From Occultella gossypii (GTDB taxonomy: Bacteria; Actinomycetota; Actinomycetes; Actinomycetales; Beutenbergiaceae): a stretch of 64,000 nt of DNA. Position 1 is the first letter of the stretch, and every line of letters begins with the position of its first letter. The stretch is taken from positions 124,001 through 188,000 of the forward strand of contig NZ_JAGSHT010000021.1 in the NCBI RefSeq assembly GCF_019947135.1. The letters are read 5' to 3'. Position numbers and translations under genes: made by a program. Below are positions 7,955 to 15,606 of the stretch, in pieces. The notes below the pieces were generated by a model. The model did no database searches. It saw only the letters and a program-made list of their open reading frames with translations, and was not told the DNA's origin.

Positions 7955-8845
7955 TCAGACCGGTCCGGCGGCGCTCTCGTAGAGCCGGCGGGCGAGCGCG
8001 AGGTCCCGTGCGACGACCTCGGCGAGCGGGCCGTCCGGCGCGGTGTACTGGGCGCTCAGGCAGACCGGGCCGGCGTAGTTGCGTGCGCGCAGCTGGGTCA
8101 TCACGGTCGACCAGTCGGACAAGCCGTCCGCGCCCTCCACGAACCACGAGCGCCACTGCGTGCGGGTCCGGTCGGCGGAGTCATGGCCCGGCTCCGGCGG
8201 GAGCTGGCGGTAGACCGCGTTCTTCAGGTTCACGATGTCCAGGCGCGGCGCCGCGATCTCCAGGGTGAGCGTCGGATCGTCGCCGGCGAGCGCGTCGTGT
8301 GCTGCGTCCCAGATCAGCGTGAAGTCAGCATGCGGAAGCCCGTCGAGCAGGTCCAGGACCTGCGCGGTGGAGGCCACGTACCGGCCATGGTGGGGCTGGA
8401 CGCCCACCTTCACGCCGTACTGGCGGGCCCACCGGGCCGACTGCTGCAACTGGGCCCGGAACCGGGCCACGGATGCGATGTAGCCGTCCGCCTCGATCGG
8501 TGCCATCACCCGGATGGTCGGCACGCCGGAGGCCTGGCACGCCGCGAACGTCGGTTCGGTCAGGTCGGCGGCGACGCTGATCGGGACGACGCCGGAGTCC
8601 TCGAGCTGCGCCACGAACTCGGGCAGGCGCGCCTCGACCCGCTGCGGGGTGACGAAACTGTTCGGCCGCACCGGGATCTCGACCCCGGCGAATCCGATGT
8701 CCGAGACGAGGGTGCCGAGCTGCGCCCCGGAGAGGTCGGCCCACGGCTTGGCGAAGACCGACCAGGTGACCCGGTCCCGGGACAGCACGCCCGCCTGGTG
8801 ATCCGCCGGGGCCACGGCTCCGTGTCCATGCTGTGTCATCGCCAT
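7955..8845 (-). CDS. sugar phosphate isomerase/epimerase family TIM-barrel enzyme
   Basis: The 296-residue product matches the xylose-isomerase-like TIM-barrel superfamily (AP_endonuc_2 fold). Recognisable points are the N-terminal FAKPWADLSG, GFAGVEIPVR on strand 2, VGVQPHHGRYV on a middle strand, and LIWDAAHDAL followed by DIVNLKNAV, where metal-binding Glu, Asp and His residues usually sit. Family members isomerise or epimerise sugars and keto-acids such as hydroxypyruvate or inosose. Its position between the enolase-superfamily enzyme (one-base TGATG overlap) and the permease genes supports a role in converting the imported sugar. An alternative start six bases in (ATG at 8839) cannot be excluded. 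The substrate is unknown. Confidence 0.75.
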   Translation of the reverse strand: MAMTQHGHGAVAPADHQAGVLSRDRVTWSVFAKPWADLSGAQLGTLVSDIGFAGVEIPVRPNSFVTPQRVEARLPEFVAQLEDSGVVPISVAADLTEPTFAACQASGVPTIRVMAPIEADGYIASVARFRAQLQQSARWARQYGVKVGVQPHHGRYVASTAQVLDLLDGLPHADFTLIWDAAHDALAGDDPTLTLEIAAPRLDIVNLKNAVYRQLPPEPGHDSADRTRTQWRSWFVEGADGLSDWSTVMTQLRARNYAGPVCLSAQYTAPDGPLAEVVARDLALARRLYESAAGPV

Positions 8846-10029
8846 CAGTCCTGCTCTCCGTAGTTCAAGGGCCGTGCCAGCGCCCGGATCCGGTCCTCGT
8901 CGACCTCGATGCCCAGCCCCGGACCGTTCGGAACCTGCGCCACGCCGTCGGTGATCTGCAGCCCGTCCACGAACAGCTCGGCGAGCAGTTCCGGACCGTT
9001 CAGTTCGGCGGGCAGCGCCAGGTCGACGAGGCTGAACAGGTGCAGGGCGGCCGCGAACCCGATTCCGCAGTCGGTCAGGCCGCTCGCGAGCACCTCGAGT
9101 CCGTGCGCCTCGGCCACCGCCACGGTGCGCTGTGCCGCGCGCAGGCCGCCCGACTTGCAGACCTTCACCACGACCAGGTCGGCGAGGTCGAGCGTCGCGC
9201 TCCGCGCCAGGTCGGCACTGCTGAAGCTGCCTTCATCGATGGCGATGGGAAGGTCGATCATCTCCCGCACCCGTCTCATCCCGCCCCAGTCCACGCTCGG
9301 GACCGGTTGCTCGAGGCAGTACAGGTGTGGCACGTCCTCGATCTGCTCGAGGAGCTGTCGCACGGCCGACGGCCGGTAGGACTGGTTCGCGTCCAGCCAG
9401 ATGGGCTTGCCGTCGGCGTGGCTGGCGACGGTGCGCACCGCGGCCGCGTCCGCAGCGACATCGCCGGAGATCTTCACCTTGAACGCGTGCATCGCGCTGG
9501 ACTCGAGCACCCGGTCGCGGATCACGTCGAGCGGGTCCACTCCGATCGCGGAGCAGAGCGGTAGCTCGGTGCGGGTGGCTCCGCCGAGCAGGGCATGCAC
9601 GGGCAGTCCGAGCACCCGGCCGGCGAGGTCGTGCAGGGCGATGTCCACCGCAGCCCGTGCGAACGGGAAGCCGCTGGAGACCGACGGGCTCAGGAGTGCG
9701 CTTGCCCGCCGATGGAACGCCTCGACCTGGGTGGGGTCGGTGCCGATGAGCAGCGGTGCCAGGTACCGGCGGACGATCACCGCCATCGTCTCGATCGTCT
9801 CGTGGCTCCAGCTCGGGAGGGCACGCTGTTCGCCCCAGCCCACCTGTCCGTCGTCCGCCGTGATCCTGACGAACAGCACGTCGCCGTCCTGGTGGGCCGA
9901 ACCGACCGATCCGCTGCCGAGCACGAACCGGTGCTTGAACGGCACCGGAACGGCGAACACCTCCACTGTGGCGATCCGGCTGCTGACGCGCGGCGTCTCG
10001 GCGCGGGGAGCCGTCTGCACGGCGCTCAC
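8845..10029 (-). CDS. enolase-superfamily enzyme, muconate-lactonizing/dipeptide-epimerase type
   Basis: The 394-residue protein has the capping domain (about 20-140) and TIM barrel of the enolase superfamily. Catalytic features are the K-x-K motif (K184, K186 in AFKVKI), metal ligands D213 (WLDAN), E240 (CLEQP) and D265 (AIDEG), and a K-x-x-K-x-G-G motif (K289, K292). This two-lysine layout places it in the MLE subgroup, which contains cycloisomerases, racemases, sugar-acid dehydratase relatives and dipeptide epimerases. In this operon a sugar-acid or lactone reaction is more likely than a peptide one. The start is a GTG whose first bases overlap the stop of the upstream dehydrogenase gene (GTGA). 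The upstream frame to 10608 is spurious. Confidence 0.82.
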   Translation of the reverse strand: MSAVQTAPRAETPRVSSRIATVEVFAVPVPFKHRFVLGSGSVGSAHQDGDVLFVRITADDGQVGWGEQRALPSWSHETIETMAVIVRRYLAPLLIGTDPTQVEAFHRRASALLSPSVSSGFPFARAAVDIALHDLAGRVLGLPVHALLGGATRTELPLCSAIGVDPLDVIRDRVLESSAMHAFKVKISGDVAADAAAVRTVASHADGKPIWLDANQSYRPSAVRQLLEQIEDVPHLYCLEQPVPSVDWGGMRRVREMIDLPIAIDEGSFSSADLARSATLDLADLVVVKVCKSGGLRAAQRTVAVAEAHGLEVLASGLTDCGIGFAAALHLFSLVDLALPAELNGPELLAELFVDGLQITDGVAQVPNGPGLGIEVDEDRIRALARPLNYGEQD

Positions 10030-11012
10030 GCGCTGACCGCCAGACGCTGGGGGTCGACGAACGAGGTGCCCCGGGTGCCGTCGCGCAGCCATGCGGTGAC
10101 GTCCGCCATCACGAACGCGGTCAGGTCCGCGTGCCCTTGGACGGTGTCCCCGGCGACGTGCGGGGTGAGGAGTACGTTCGGGGCGGTCAACAGCTCGGCA
10201 GCGAGGGTCGGCGGTTCGACCTCGAACACGTCGAGGGCAGCGAGGATCCGGCCCTGCCGGATCGCCTCGGTGACGGCGGGGCCGTCCAGTGTGGCGGCAC
10301 GAGCGGAGTTGATCAGGACGGTGCCCGGGCGGATCGCGCCGATGAGGTCGGCGCCGATGAGGCCCTCGGTCTCCGGTGTGCTCGGCACGTGGATGGAGAT
10401 GACGTCGGCATCCATCACCTCCAGCAGGGACGCCTGGCGCACCCCCAGTGTGGCCGCCCGCTCCGCGGTGAGGTACGGGTCGTACACGCACAGGTCGACG
10501 GCGAACGGCCGGAGGAGCCGGATCAGCGCGCGTGCCGTGGAACTCGCGCCGACCAGCCCCACGGTGCGCCCGGTCAGTTCCGAGCCACGCAGTTGCGGCT
10601 GCTTCCACCCGCCGGCCCGGACGGCCCGATCGAGCTCGGGCAGTCGGCGCAGCAGGGTCAGGATCGCACCGAGGCAGTACTCACCGACCGAGAGGGCGAT
10701 CCGCTCCCCGGCCGAGAACACCGCCGTGCCCGCCGCCATCGCGTCGGCGTCGATAAGCCGCTTCACGGACCCGGCCGCGTGTGCCACCACCTTCGGGGCG
10801 CCGGCCGCCGTCAGGAGCGCCGTGTCCAGGTGCGGCGTGCCCCAGCTGGTGAGCACCACGTCGGCTCCGCTGACGAGCTCGGCGACCTCGGCAGCGCCGA
10901 GCTCAGCGCTACCCCAGCGCACTGCGAAGCTGGTCTCCAGCCAGTCGCGGGTGGCGGGTGCGCACACGTCCTCGGCTCGGGCAGGGGTCATCACGGCAGA
11001 AAGGCTGATCAC
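10026..11012 (-). CDS. D-isomer-specific 2-hydroxyacid dehydrogenase family protein
   Basis: The 328-residue protein has the two-domain NAD(P)-dependent 2-hydroxyacid dehydrogenase plan. The catalytic arginine (R238 in INSARAA), glutamate (E266 in DVFEVEP) and histidine (H285 in LTPHVAG) are all present. The dinucleotide-binding loop is degenerate: GLVGASSTAR where most relatives have GxGxxG, so cofactor preference may be unusual. It reduces or oxidises a 2-keto/2-hydroxy acid, fitting catabolism of a sugar acid. It is the first gene of the operon. The GTG at 11012 is preceded by CAAGGAGAC at good spacing; the frame extending to 11357 runs into the divergent regulator and is not used. Confidence 0.8.
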   Translation of the reverse strand: MISLSAVMTPARAEDVCAPATRDWLETSFAVRWGSAELGAAEVAELVSGADVVLTSWGTPHLDTALLTAAGAPKVVAHAAGSVKRLIDADAMAAGTAVFSAGERIALSVGEYCLGAILTLLRRLPELDRAVRAGGWKQPQLRGSELTGRTVGLVGASSTARALIRLLRPFAVDLCVYDPYLTAERAATLGVRQASLLEVMDADVISIHVPSTPETEGLIGADLIGAIRPGTVLINSARAATLDGPAVTEAIRQGRILAALDVFEVEPPTLAAELLTAPNVLLTPHVAGDTVQGHADLTAFVMADVTAWLRDGTRGTSFVDPQRLAVSA

Positions 11013-11116
11013 GCAGGTCTCCTTGGGGCTGAACGAGGTGGCGGCTGACTGGAGGTTAAGCGGTGATCGCGATACTCGTCCAAGGCCGTTTTCGCATCGC
11101 TTGATACCTTTTGCGC
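11013..11116. promoter_or_regulatory. divergent regulatory region of the catabolic operon and its LysR gene
   Basis: This 104-bp gap separates the first operon gene from the divergent LysR gene and is AT-richer than its flanks. The motif GATAC occurs twice (GCGATACTCG and CTTGATACC), about 25 bp apart. LysR proteins usually bind such gaps and respond to a pathway intermediate. The exact operator is not resolved. Confidence 0.5.
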
Positions 11117-12004
11117 ATGATGTATTCGTTGGCTCAACTCCGCGGGTTCGTCGCGGTGGCCGAGCACGGTCATTTCGGCCGCGCGGCGGAGGCTCTGCTG
11201 ATGAGCCAGCCGCCACTGAGCCGGCAGATCCAGGCGCTGGAGCGTGCGGTCGGGGTGTCCCTGTTCGACCGCGGTCCGCGCGGCGTGCAACTGACCGTGG
11301 CCGGGCACGTGTTCCTGCGCGACGCCCGCCGCATCCTCTCCCTTGCCGACGGAGCACCGGAGACGGCGCGGAGGGTGGCGGCGGGCCAGGCCGGCCGGAT
11401 CCAGGTCGCCTTCATCAGCGCCGCGGCACTGAGCATCCTGGAGCCGCTGCTCACCGAGATCAGTTTCGAGCTCGCGCAGCTGGAGGTCGCCCTCGTCGAA
11501 CTCAGCGGGACCGAACAGCTCCAGGCGCTCGCCGACGGCCGGATCGACCTCGGCCTGGTGCGGCCGCCGGTGCCCACCGAGGAGCTCGAGGCCCAACCCG
11601 TGCATGCCGAGCCGCTGATCGTGGCGCTTCCCGACGGCCATCACCTCGCCCAGGCGGACGGGCCGATCGCCCCGGCGGACCTCATCGACGAGCCGATCCT
11701 CGAGTACGCCGAGGACGGCACCAACTACCTGCACGACCTGTGCGTCCGGCTGCTCGGCAGCGAGAACTTCGTCGCCGCGCAACGTGTCTCCCAGCTGTCC
11801 ACGGCGCTCGCCCTGGTGCGGGCTCGCCGCGGTGTCGCCGTGGTGCCTCGGTCCGCGGCCGCGATGAGTTTCGAGGGCGTGATCTACCGGGACGTGGTGG
11901 GCCCGTCGCCACAGGTCTCGCTGCACGCCTGCTGGCGCCGGGACACGATGAACCCCGCACTCATCAACGTGATCGCCTACCTTCGAGCCCGGTTGCAGCC
12001 CTGA
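11117..12004 (+). CDS. LysR-family transcriptional regulator
   Basis: The 295-residue protein has the N-terminal winged helix-turn-helix of LysR regulators (LRGFVAVAEHGHFGRAAEAL, then SQPPLSRQIQALE, residues 6-43), followed by the periplasmic-binding-protein-like effector domain (from about residue 90). It is divergent from the seven-gene catabolic operon, the classic LysR arrangement, so I infer that it controls the operon in response to an intermediate such as a sugar acid. Start choice: tandem ATG codons at 11117 and 11120. An in-frame TTG at 11111 is less likely. It ends 45 bp before the HTH_42 gene, which seems an independent unit. Confidence 0.88.
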   Translation: MMYSLAQLRGFVAVAEHGHFGRAAEALLMSQPPLSRQIQALERAVGVSLFDRGPRGVQLTVAGHVFLRDARRILSLADGAPETARRVAAGQAGRIQVAFISAAALSILEPLLTEISFELAQLEVALVELSGTEQLQALADGRIDLGLVRPPVPTEELEAQPVHAEPLIVALPDGHHLAQADGPIAPADLIDEPILEYAEDGTNYLHDLCVRLLGSENFVAAQRVSQLSTALALVRARRGVAVVPRSAAAMSFEGVIYRDVVGPSPQVSLHACWRRDTMNPALINVIAYLRARLQP

Positions 12005-12049
12005 CCCCGACCGGGCCGGCTGTCGGCGGTCCTTGGCATACTCGCACGC

Positions 12050-13165
12050 ATGCTCACGCGCCGGGACCTCGCCCTGCTCCGCCTCCTCGCGCAGCGCCTC
12101 GCCGGTCCACGTCTCGCGACGCCGGCGGACGCGGTGCGTCACCTCGGCGCCGCGCAGGCGCAGGACCTTCCGGGTGCCCTCACGTCCATCGCACTGCGGG
12201 TCGACGGCGGAACTCGCCAGGCCGTCCAGGTCGCCCTGGCCTCGGGGCAGGTGGTCCGCTCCTGGCCGATGCGTGGGACGCTGCACCTGGTGCCGGCCGA
12301 GGATCTCGGCTGGATGCTGGGCATCACCGGCCCGCGCATGATCGCCGGTGCCGCGCGCCGTCGCGCCGAACTGGGCATCACCGAGACCGTTCTGGACCAG
12401 GCCCGGGAGGTAGCCCTCGGGGCGCTCGCGGATGAACCCGGGCGGCCCGCGCCGGCCGCTGTCGCCGGCGGTGAGGAGACCACACGTCCCGCCGGGCTGC
12501 GCCGGTCGGACCTGTTCGGGCTCTGGGATGCGGCGGGCCTGCTCGTACAGTCGCAGACCGCGGTGCACCTGCTCGGCCAGCTCTGTCAGGAGACCACGCT
12601 CGTCCTCGGGCCGCTGTCAGGCACCGAGCAGCTCGTGGTCGGCTACCAGGACTGGATCCCCGAACCGGTGCGTCTCGACCGCGACCAGGGCCTGGCCGAG
12701 TGGGCCCGCCGCTACCTGCGCAGCCACGGCCCGGCCACCGACCGGGACCTGGCCCGCTGGGCGTCGCTCAGCCTCACCGACGCCCGCGCCGGGATGGCCG
12801 CCGTCCGTGGCGAGTTCACTGCCGTCGACCTCGACGGCGTCGAACATCTCATGGATCCGGCGCTCCCGGACCTGCTCGCCGACCACCGCGCCGACGCGCG
12901 CCGGCTCCGGCTGCTGCCCGGGTTCGACGAGTTCGTGCTCGGCTACGCCGACCGCACGTTCACGGTGCCGAAGGAGTTCGAGGATCGGATCGTGCCCGGC
13001 GGCAACGGCATGTTCCGGTCCACCGTGGTCAAGGGCGGCCAGGTGATCGCCACCTGGAGGCGCGCCGGCACGGGCGCGAAGGCCCGGATCGACCCGGAGC
13101 CGTTCGCCTCACTCGGCCCGCGCGACCTCGCCGCCATCGAACGGCGCTACGCCGAGCTGCCCTGA
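12050..13165 (+). CDS. HTH_42 winged-helix protein, AlkZ-like DNA glycosylase candidate
   Basis: The 371-residue protein belongs to the HTH_42 (PF06224-type) family of tandem winged-helix proteins. This family includes AlkZ, the Streptomyces glycosylase that unhooks azinomycin interstrand crosslinks, and E. coli YcaQ/AlkX. The catalytic QxQ motif of AlkZ is present as Q36-A-Q38 in GAAQAQDLPG. Other family landmarks are RSWPMRGTLHLVPAEDL (about 76-92), RSDLFGLWDAAG, and the C-terminal LLPGFDEFVLGYADR and TWRRAGTG segments. A second member lies at 15607-16701. Length is close to AlkZ. No antibiotic gene cluster is adjacent, so general protection of DNA from alkylation or crosslinks is the best inference. 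Confidence 0.75.
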   Translation: MLTRRDLALLRLLAQRLAGPRLATPADAVRHLGAAQAQDLPGALTSIALRVDGGTRQAVQVALASGQVVRSWPMRGTLHLVPAEDLGWMLGITGPRMIAGAARRRAELGITETVLDQAREVALGALADEPGRPAPAAVAGGEETTRPAGLRRSDLFGLWDAAGLLVQSQTAVHLLGQLCQETTLVLGPLSGTEQLVVGYQDWIPEPVRLDRDQGLAEWARRYLRSHGPATDRDLARWASLSLTDARAGMAAVRGEFTAVDLDGVEHLMDPALPDLLADHRADARRLRLLPGFDEFVLGYADRTFTVPKEFEDRIVPGGNGMFRSTVVKGGQVIATWRRAGTGAKARIDPEPFASLGPRDLAAIERRYAELP

Positions 13166-13173
13166 GCCGCCGA

Positions 13174-13246
13174 GCGTGCGATTCCCCCGGTGGCCCGCGG
13201 CTCGGAACGTGGTGACCGCGCGTTCGCCAGCCATCGGCGCGGCGAC
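13174..13246. repeat. intergenic palindromic repeat, diverged member
   Basis: The segment begins GCCGAGCGTGCGATTC and closes with CGCGCGTTCGCC, so its ends are imperfect inverted repeats of each other. It resembles the two copies at 40881-40945 and 40953-41018. It lies between an HTH_42 gene and a membrane protein gene. Confidence is limited because the middle part differs. Confidence 0.4.
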
Positions 13247-13289
13247 GGGGTGGGATCGGTAGGTCCGCATCCCGGTCGATCGTGGGGGC

Positions 13290-13892
13290 ATGAGAAGCCT
13301 CCTCGGTCTGGTGCGGACGCTCGCGATCATCGCGGCGGTGTGCGCTGCGGTGTCCTTGATCGCCGGCCCGATGCTCCTGATCGTCGGCAGCAACGACTTC
13401 CGGCAGGGCACCACGGACATCGATGGGGATGTGGGTTCCCTGGTGACCCTGCTCACGAACGACTATCTGGGCGGGGGCCGGTGCACCTTCGAGGGTGCCC
13501 TGACCCAGGTGGAGACGCTGTCATCGGGCAGTTACGAGATCAACGGGGTGCCGTTCTTCGCGCAGGCCACGCTAGAGGTGACCGGCTCCGGCGGCGGGTC
13601 GATCGCCTGCGAACCCGGGCTGCTCTACTACGTCTCGCCGACGCCGTCGTGGCTGGCCGGACCGGTGCGGGCACTGTCCGGGCTTGGCCTGGCCGGCCCG
13701 ATCGTCACGATCGGGCTCGGCATCGCGGTCGCGTTCGTGACCGGTCTGGTCCGGTCGATGCTCGCCGAACCGAAGCGACGCCGCCCCGGGTCGCGACCGG
13801 ACTCGCCGACCGGAGGCGACCCCGGTTGGTCCGCCCGACCGGATCTGCCGGAGCCGCCCGGGCTCAGGCCGAGGGAGTACCGAGCGCGGTGA
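13290..13892 (+). CDS. two-helix membrane protein, unknown function
   Basis: The 200-residue product has a first membrane helix at about residues 7-32, an extracytoplasmic domain of about 90 residues with two cysteines (in GGRCTFEG and SIACEPG) that could form a disulfide, a second helix at about 122-150, and a polar proline-rich tail. I do not recognise the family. The last 29 bp overlap the 3-prime end of the convergent ECF42 sigma gene, so the C-terminal residues may be dispensable. The ATG at 13290 follows a GGGGG run six bases upstream that can act as a weak ribosome binding site. Confidence 0.6.
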   Translation: MRSLLGLVRTLAIIAAVCAAVSLIAGPMLLIVGSNDFRQGTTDIDGDVGSLVTLLTNDYLGGGRCTFEGALTQVETLSSGSYEINGVPFFAQATLEVTGSGGGSIACEPGLLYYVSPTPSWLAGPVRALSGLGLAGPIVTIGLGIAVAFVTGLVRSMLAEPKRRRPGSRPDSPTGGDPGWSARPDLPEPPGLRPREYRAR

Positions 13893-15102
13893 GCCGCCCG
13901 GCGAGCAGGTCGACCTCGGTGGCGTTCTCGGTCAGTTCCAGCGCCCGGCGCAGCGCCGCGGCCGCCTCATCGGTCCGGCCCAGCTCGGTCAGGAACTGGG
14001 CCCGGGTCGCGTGGAACAGGTGGTAGCCGTCCAGGCCCGCACCGGCCAGGCCGTCCACCTCGGCCAGCGCGGGACCCGGCCCGGCCACCTGCGCGAGGGC
14101 GACGGCCCGGTTCAACCGCACCACCGCCGTCGGGCTCATCGAGAGCAGCCGGTCGTAGAGGGCGAGCACCTGGAACCAGTCGGTGTCGGCGTGGGTGGCG
14201 GAATCGCTGTGCACCGCGTTGATCGCGGCCTGCACCTGGTAGGGCCCCGGTGCGCCCCGGCGCAGACACGCGCGCACGAGGTCCTGGCCCTCGGCGATCA
14301 GATCGGCATCCCAGCGGCCACGATCCTGATCCGCCAACGCCACGAACTGCCCCTCGGGCCCCGTGCGGGCCGTACGCCGGGACTCGGTGAGCAGCATCAG
14401 GGCGAGCAGGCCGCGCGCCTCCGGCTCGTCCGGCATCAGCTCGACGAGCACCCGGCCGAGTCTGATCGCCTCCGCGCACAGGTCGGCGCGGATCAGATCC
14501 TCGCCCGCGGAGGCGGTGTAGCCCTCGTTGAAGATCAGGTAGACGACCGCGAGCACGGACGTCAGCCGGTCCGGCAGGTCGTGGTCCTCGGGCACCCGGT
14601 AGGGGATGTTCGCGGCCGTGATCTTGCGCTTGGCCCGCACGATCCGCTGCGCCATCGTGGCCTCGGGCACCAGGAACGCCCGCGCGATCTCCGGCGTGGT
14701 GAGTCCCCCGAGCGTGCGCAGCGTCAACGCGACCCGGGCGGCCGGCGCGATGGCGGGGTGGCAGCACGTGAAGATCATCCGCAGCTGGTCGTCCCTCACC
14801 GGACCCACCGGCTCGGGTTCGTCGCGGGCGTGCAGGAGCGCCGCCTCGGCGTACTTGTCATGGCTCTTCGCCTCCCGGCGGAGCCGGTCGATGGCCCGGT
14901 TGCGTGCGGTCACCACGATCCACGCCCCGGGGTTCGGTGGCGTCCCATCCTGGGGCCACTTCTCGACGGCGGCGATGAATGCGTCCTGCACCGCATCCTC
15001 GGCGAGCGAGAGGTCGCCGAGGATGCGGGTCAGGGTGGCCACGCACCGTCCGTGTTCGGAACGAAAAACCTGTCCGACGGCGGCGGTCGCGTCAGTGCTC
15101 AT
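13864..15102 (-). CDS. ECF42-group RNA polymerase sigma factor with C-terminal TPR domain
   Basis: The 412-residue protein has sigma region 2 ([20 protein letters not shown] to about residue 75, with AEDAVQDAF) and sigma region 4 (about 105-160, [20 protein letters not shown]). A long helical C-terminal extension contains [19 protein letters not shown] and tetratricopeptide-like repeats. That extension is the hallmark of the ECF42 group, which has no anti-sigma factor and depends on the extension for activity. The gene directly upstream encodes a YCII/DGPF protein, the conserved ECF42 partner, 18 bp apart. The two likely form one transcript. The sigma factor is expected to drive its own operon through the TGTCGA-type promoter upstream of the YCII gene. 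Confidence 0.9.
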   Translation of the reverse strand: MSTDATAAVGQVFRSEHGRCVATLTRILGDLSLAEDAVQDAFIAAVEKWPQDGTPPNPGAWIVVTARNRAIDRLRREAKSHDKYAEAALLHARDEPEPVGPVRDDQLRMIFTCCHPAIAPAARVALTLRTLGGLTTPEIARAFLVPEATMAQRIVRAKRKITAANIPYRVPEDHDLPDRLTSVLAVVYLIFNEGYTASAGEDLIRADLCAEAIRLGRVLVELMPDEPEARGLLALMLLTESRRTARTGPEGQFVALADQDRGRWDADLIAEGQDLVRACLRRGAPGPYQVQAAINAVHSDSATHADTDWFQVLALYDRLLSMSPTAVVRLNRAVALAQVAGPGPALAEVDGLAGAGLDGYHLFHATRAQFLTELGRTDEAAAALRRALELTENATEVDLLAGRLTALGTPSA

Positions 15103-15120
15103 CGACGGCTCGTCGGCGGC

Positions 15121-15480
15121 TCACTCGGTCGGTACCGCCTGGAACGGACGGACCTCGACGGGGGAGAAGCAGGCCTTCGAGGCCTGGTCGGCGTACGCCA
15201 GGGCCGCGTCCAGGTCCGGGGCCTCGATCACCCAGAAGCCGCCGAGCTGTTCCTTGGTCTCCAGGAACGGGCCGTCGGTGACCACGGCGTCGCCCTGGGT
15301 GCTGTCGACCTTGGTGGCGGTACTGGACGGCTCGAGGCCGCCGCCGAACACCCAGGCCCCGGCCTGCTGGAGCGAGTCGTTGAAGGCACCCACCTGGGCG
15401 TAGGCCTCCTCGAGGCCCTCCGCGGGGATGTCGGCCATCTCCTGGTCGGTGCTCCAGATGGAGAGCAGGTACTGCGTCAT
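15121..15480 (-). CDS. YCII/DGPF-domain protein, ECF42 partner
   Basis: The 119-residue protein is a YCII-related (DGPF) domain. The diagnostic VVTDGPFLETKEQLGGFWVI segment (residues 66-85) is preceded by WVFGGGLEPSS. YCII proteins have a ferredoxin-like fold and their role is unknown. ECF42 loci conserve one or more of them as sigma targets. A strong ribosome binding site, CAGGAGGAA, precedes the ATG at 15480. It is transcribed with the sigma gene. A distant paralogue stands alone at 36435-36803. Confidence 0.88.
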   Translation of the reverse strand: MTQYLLSIWSTDQEMADIPAEGLEEAYAQVGAFNDSLQQAGAWVFGGGLEPSSTATKVDSTQGDAVVTDGPFLETKEQLGGFWVIEAPDLDAALAYADQASKACFSPVEVRPFQAVPTE

Positions 15481-15531
15481 GTCGGTTCCTCCTGTTCGGG
15501 GTGGGTCCCTCTGACCCGCCTCTCATCCCTG

Positions 15532-15559
15532 CTACGAACGACGGATGTCCCGATCGACA
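15532..15559 (-). promoter_or_regulatory. candidate ECF42-type promoter
   Basis: On the minus strand TGTCGA (15559-15554) is followed after 17 bases by CGTA (15536-15533), about 50 bp before the YCII start codon. The ECF42 group has been reported to recognise a TGTCGA -35 element with a CG-rich -10. The -35 matches exactly; the -10 is only a partial match. Autoregulation is inferred. Confidence 0.5.
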
Positions 15560-15606
15560 CCCTCGCCCAGATTTCTTTCGGAAGTTTTCTCCGGCCCTCG
15601 AGAACC

